Virus record (IMG/VR): IMGVR_UViG_3300034064_000113
Coordinates: 1 to 25,118 of that record
Reading direction: 5' to 3' (one strand)
DNA length: 25,118 nt
DNA from: a virus
Part shown: one piece after another, positions 23,339 to 25,118 of the stretch
Layout of the letters: every line of letters begins with the position of its first letter
Position numbering within the stretch: position 1 is the first letter of the stretch
Notes under the pieces: model-generated
Seen by the model: only the letters and a program-made list of their open reading frames with translations
The model's database searches: none
What the model was told of the DNA's origin: nothing
Program-made: the position numbers and the translations under genes

Positions 23339-24828
23339 TCGAAATACCTCCCGTCCGGTGCCCAGCCAGACTCGACCAGATCAGCGGACTCCTCTGACCA
23401 ACTGGCGCTAAACGCGGGCTGGCCTTCGCCTGCGCCCAGCAGTGCGTATTGTGCGCTCTCGACGACGTGAGAGGTAGAGTCCTTCACCGGGCGGTCATGG
23501 AACCGATCCTCACCGCTCACCTTCACGCGCCGGAACTGGTACGCCCCGGCCAAGCCCCGGACAAGCGTCGAGCAGGACGGATCGATCAGCATGGCAGGGC
23601 GGCCGTCGATGATCTCGCGCAGCAGCCCGTCGATGGCTTCGCAGCGCTTCTCGAAATCGTTGGACGGCGCGGGCAGGGCTTCGACGCCTTCGGCCAGCAG
23701 CATATCGAAAGGGGTGTGGTCCTCCGTCTGGGCCTGCGCAGAGCCCGCAGGATCGCCCCAGACCGACACACTGAAGCCCGGGTACCGGTCGGACAGGAAC
23801 TTGCGCAGCAGGCGGCCAAAGGTGCGTGCGCTGGTGTTCACAGTGCATAGCTCAGCGAGCCCGTGCCATGCGCCGTTGGGCTGGCGCTGCCATACCGTGG
23901 CGGCAGGGGTGCGCCCAAAGTCCACGCCGACCGTCAGCGGTAGCCCGGGGAAGGGGCCGACAGGTGCGACGTGCAGCGATTCGTTGAAGGCGGGATGGAC
24001 GGGCCTGCCATCAGCGTGGAAGACAAACTCATTGGCGATGTTGGACCTGATCCATGACTCTGCCCGGCCGGCAATGGCGTTGCGGTAGTAGTCCGTCGGC
24101 AGGTTACTCAGGTTCTCCGCTGCCGGGTTGGGCGTCCACGATCCACCGGAGCGCACCATGGCCCCGGGCTGGATGAAGAACTCCCAGTTGTCGGGCACGT
24201 TGTCCAGCGCGAACTTGGCCAGCCAGTGGTCGCGGTCCGGTGCGTTGGTGTCGCCCAGCACGCCATAGCGCGCACCCCGCACTGACTGCTCCGGGTAGCG
24301 GCCAACACGCGCCATCAACTGGCTCACGTTGGTATGGGACAGTTCCTTCGTTTCGTTTAACCACAGGCCGGTGAGTTGCAGGCCCCGGGCTTTACGTTGA
24401 TCGTCGGCCAGATCGAAAGCGAGAAACAGTAGCTCAGCCTGCACCGTGGTGCCGTCGTAGCGGCGGTATTGGCACGTCCACGTCGGCGGCGTGCCCATGA
24501 CCATGCGACCGACCTGCATCTGGTCAGTCCATCGTCGCCAGTCAGCGATGGTGGTGGTCTGGAGGTCCGGGTAGCTGTTGCGCACTGCAGCCCAGCGTGA
24601 GCGCCTGACGCCATTGGCATCCGCTGCCTGCGAGTCCATCTGCGCGAGTATCTCTGCGATGACCGCCTGAGTCTTGCCGCTGCCCAACGGGCCGATCACC
24701 ATCCGGACGTGAGCATTGGACTGGTGCATGCGCAGAAGGGTTGGACCCTGCGCGGCGTAGGCAACATGCACTGCCCCATCAGCCTGCACGATGCGGCTGC
24801 GGGTGGCGTCACTCCTGCCCGTCTGCAT
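23335..24828 (-). CDS. terL: Terminase large subunit (packaging ATPase/nuclease)
   Basis: The motor subunit that hydrolyses ATP to pump DNA into the prohead and cuts concatemers. A Walker A loop GPLGSGKT lies at residues 46-53, and a Walker B-like hydrophobic strand ending in acidic residues (LTGLWLNE) at about 152-159. The C-terminal RNase H-like nuclease shows VGVDFG (Asp303), VSVWGDP (Asp359) and SHVVESAQYALLG near 453-465. In that last motif, related proteins as I recall them usually have Asp where this one has Glu457. At 497 aa the length is normal. The ATG lies inside the end of terS, suggesting coupled translation, and the stop overlaps the next GTG start as GTGA. Identification is firm; the exact subfamily is not. 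Confidence 0.95.
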   Translation of the reverse strand: MQTGRSDATRSRIVQADGAVHVAYAAQGPTLLRMHQSNAHVRMVIGPLGSGKTQAVIAEILAQMDSQAADANGVRRSRWAAVRNSYPDLQTTTIADWRRWTDQMQVGRMVMGTPPTWTCQYRRYDGTTVQAELLFLAFDLADDQRKARGLQLTGLWLNETKELSHTNVSQLMARVGRYPEQSVRGARYGVLGDTNAPDRDHWLAKFALDNVPDNWEFFIQPGAMVRSGGSWTPNPAAENLSNLPTDYYRNAIAGRAESWIRSNIANEFVFHADGRPVHPAFNESLHVAPVGPFPGLPLTVGVDFGRTPAATVWQRQPNGAWHGLAELCTVNTSARTFGRLLRKFLSDRYPGFSVSVWGDPAGSAQAQTEDHTPFDMLLAEGVEALPAPSNDFEKRCEAIDGLLREIIDGRPAMLIDPSCSTLVRGLAGAYQFRRVKVSGEDRFHDRPVKDSTSHVVESAQYALLGAGEGQPAFSASWSEESADLVESGWAPDGRYFE

Positions 24829-25096
24829 CGTGATCCGGCTCCGGTGGCTGGTCGATCACCATGGGTTCCTCACGGGATGCGATGGTGCCCCGGAAGTCGA
24901 GCACCACGGTCCTCAAGCTGTCCGACTCGATCTTCACGTCCTTCGGCAGCAGGCTGGCAATGACCCTGAGGTACGTGCTGGGGTCCTCCTCACGCACCCT
25001 CTCGACGGCTCCGACACCGTAGGTGGTGAAGTCCTCCAGCAAGATGTTCAACACCTTCTTGGTGAGCCGATCACGGGCTCCCGGGTGCCTACCCAT
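24809..25096 (-). CDS. terS: Terminase small subunit (putative)
   Basis: Likely the DNA-recognition subunit of the packaging motor, which brings the phage genome to the large terminase. The 95-aa product begins with a basic segment (GRHPGARDRLTKK) followed by predicted helices, including VGAVERVREEDPSTYLRVIA and LLPKDV, a pattern I know from small terminase-like proteins encoded just before terL. The acidic C-terminus (PPEPDHDADGQE) could contact the large subunit. It overlaps terL by 20 bases. The ATG has GGAG upstream at acceptable spacing. The frame stays open upstream to the window edge, so an earlier start outside the window cannot be excluded. The assignment rests on position, size and these motifs; it is an inference. 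Confidence 0.68.
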   Translation of the reverse strand: MGRHPGARDRLTKKVLNILLEDFTTYGVGAVERVREEDPSTYLRVIASLLPKDVKIESDSLRTVVLDFRGTIASREEPMVIDQPPEPDHDADGQE

Positions 25097-25118
25097 GCCC
25101 GGACTCCATCCCGGCTGC

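Overview
The window is a stretch of a double-stranded DNA tailed-phage (or prophage) genome. I find 26 protein genes, all read leftward on the minus strand, packed with start/stop overlaps or gaps of about 40 bases or less; the one exception is the roughly 70-base gap that holds the terminator after the capsid gene. There is no integrase, repressor, replication gene, RNA polymerase, tRNA or rRNA in view. The set of parts (terminase, portal of about 700 aa, scaffold, HK97-type capsid protein, one adaptor, one nozzle-like protein, then four large Gly/Ala- or Met/Gln-rich virion proteins, and no tape measure, tail tube or sheath) indicates a short-tailed podovirus, closest in my recollection to the SU10/phiEco32-like architecture. 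The GC-rich, codon-biased DNA suggests a high-GC bacterial host, probably a proteobacterium; the exact host cannot be read from the sequence.

Layout, right to left in the direction of transcription. 25.1-23.3 kb: small and large terminase. 23.3-17.7 kb: a 72-aa protein and a run of fibre or decoration genes. Three of these (354, 541 and 285 aa) have related N-termini and look like paralogous receptor-binding fibres; they are followed by two small beta-rich virion proteins and a LamG-like protein. 17.7-16.5 kb: an 84-aa unknown and a lysis cassette (GH108 endolysin, two-span holin, XhlA-like membrane protein). 16.5-12 kb: portal, two heavily overlapping small genes, scaffold and major capsid protein, closed by a clear intrinsic terminator. 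11.9-10.75 kb: a 47-aa lysine-rich repeat protein, a 133-aa unknown and the head-tail adaptor. 10.75-8.2 kb: three more fibre-type proteins. 8.2-6.2 kb: the nozzle-like protein and a small sulfotransferase-like protein. 6.2-1 kb: ejection (internal virion) proteins, the last running off the left edge after at least 624 codons.

Together the genes form a virion-assembly, host-recognition and lysis operon. Terminase packages DNA through the portal into a capsid built on the scaffold; adaptor and nozzle form the tail stub; a large adhesin set decorates it; ejection proteins deliver DNA; the lysis cassette releases progeny. The most unusual points are the lysis cassette and fibre cluster between terminase and portal, two overlapping genes after the portal, a sulfotransferase-like gene inside the tail block, two LamG-like proteins in separate fibre clusters, and a sharp GC drop inside the last ejection gene. 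I see no CRISPR array, retroelement or defence system.
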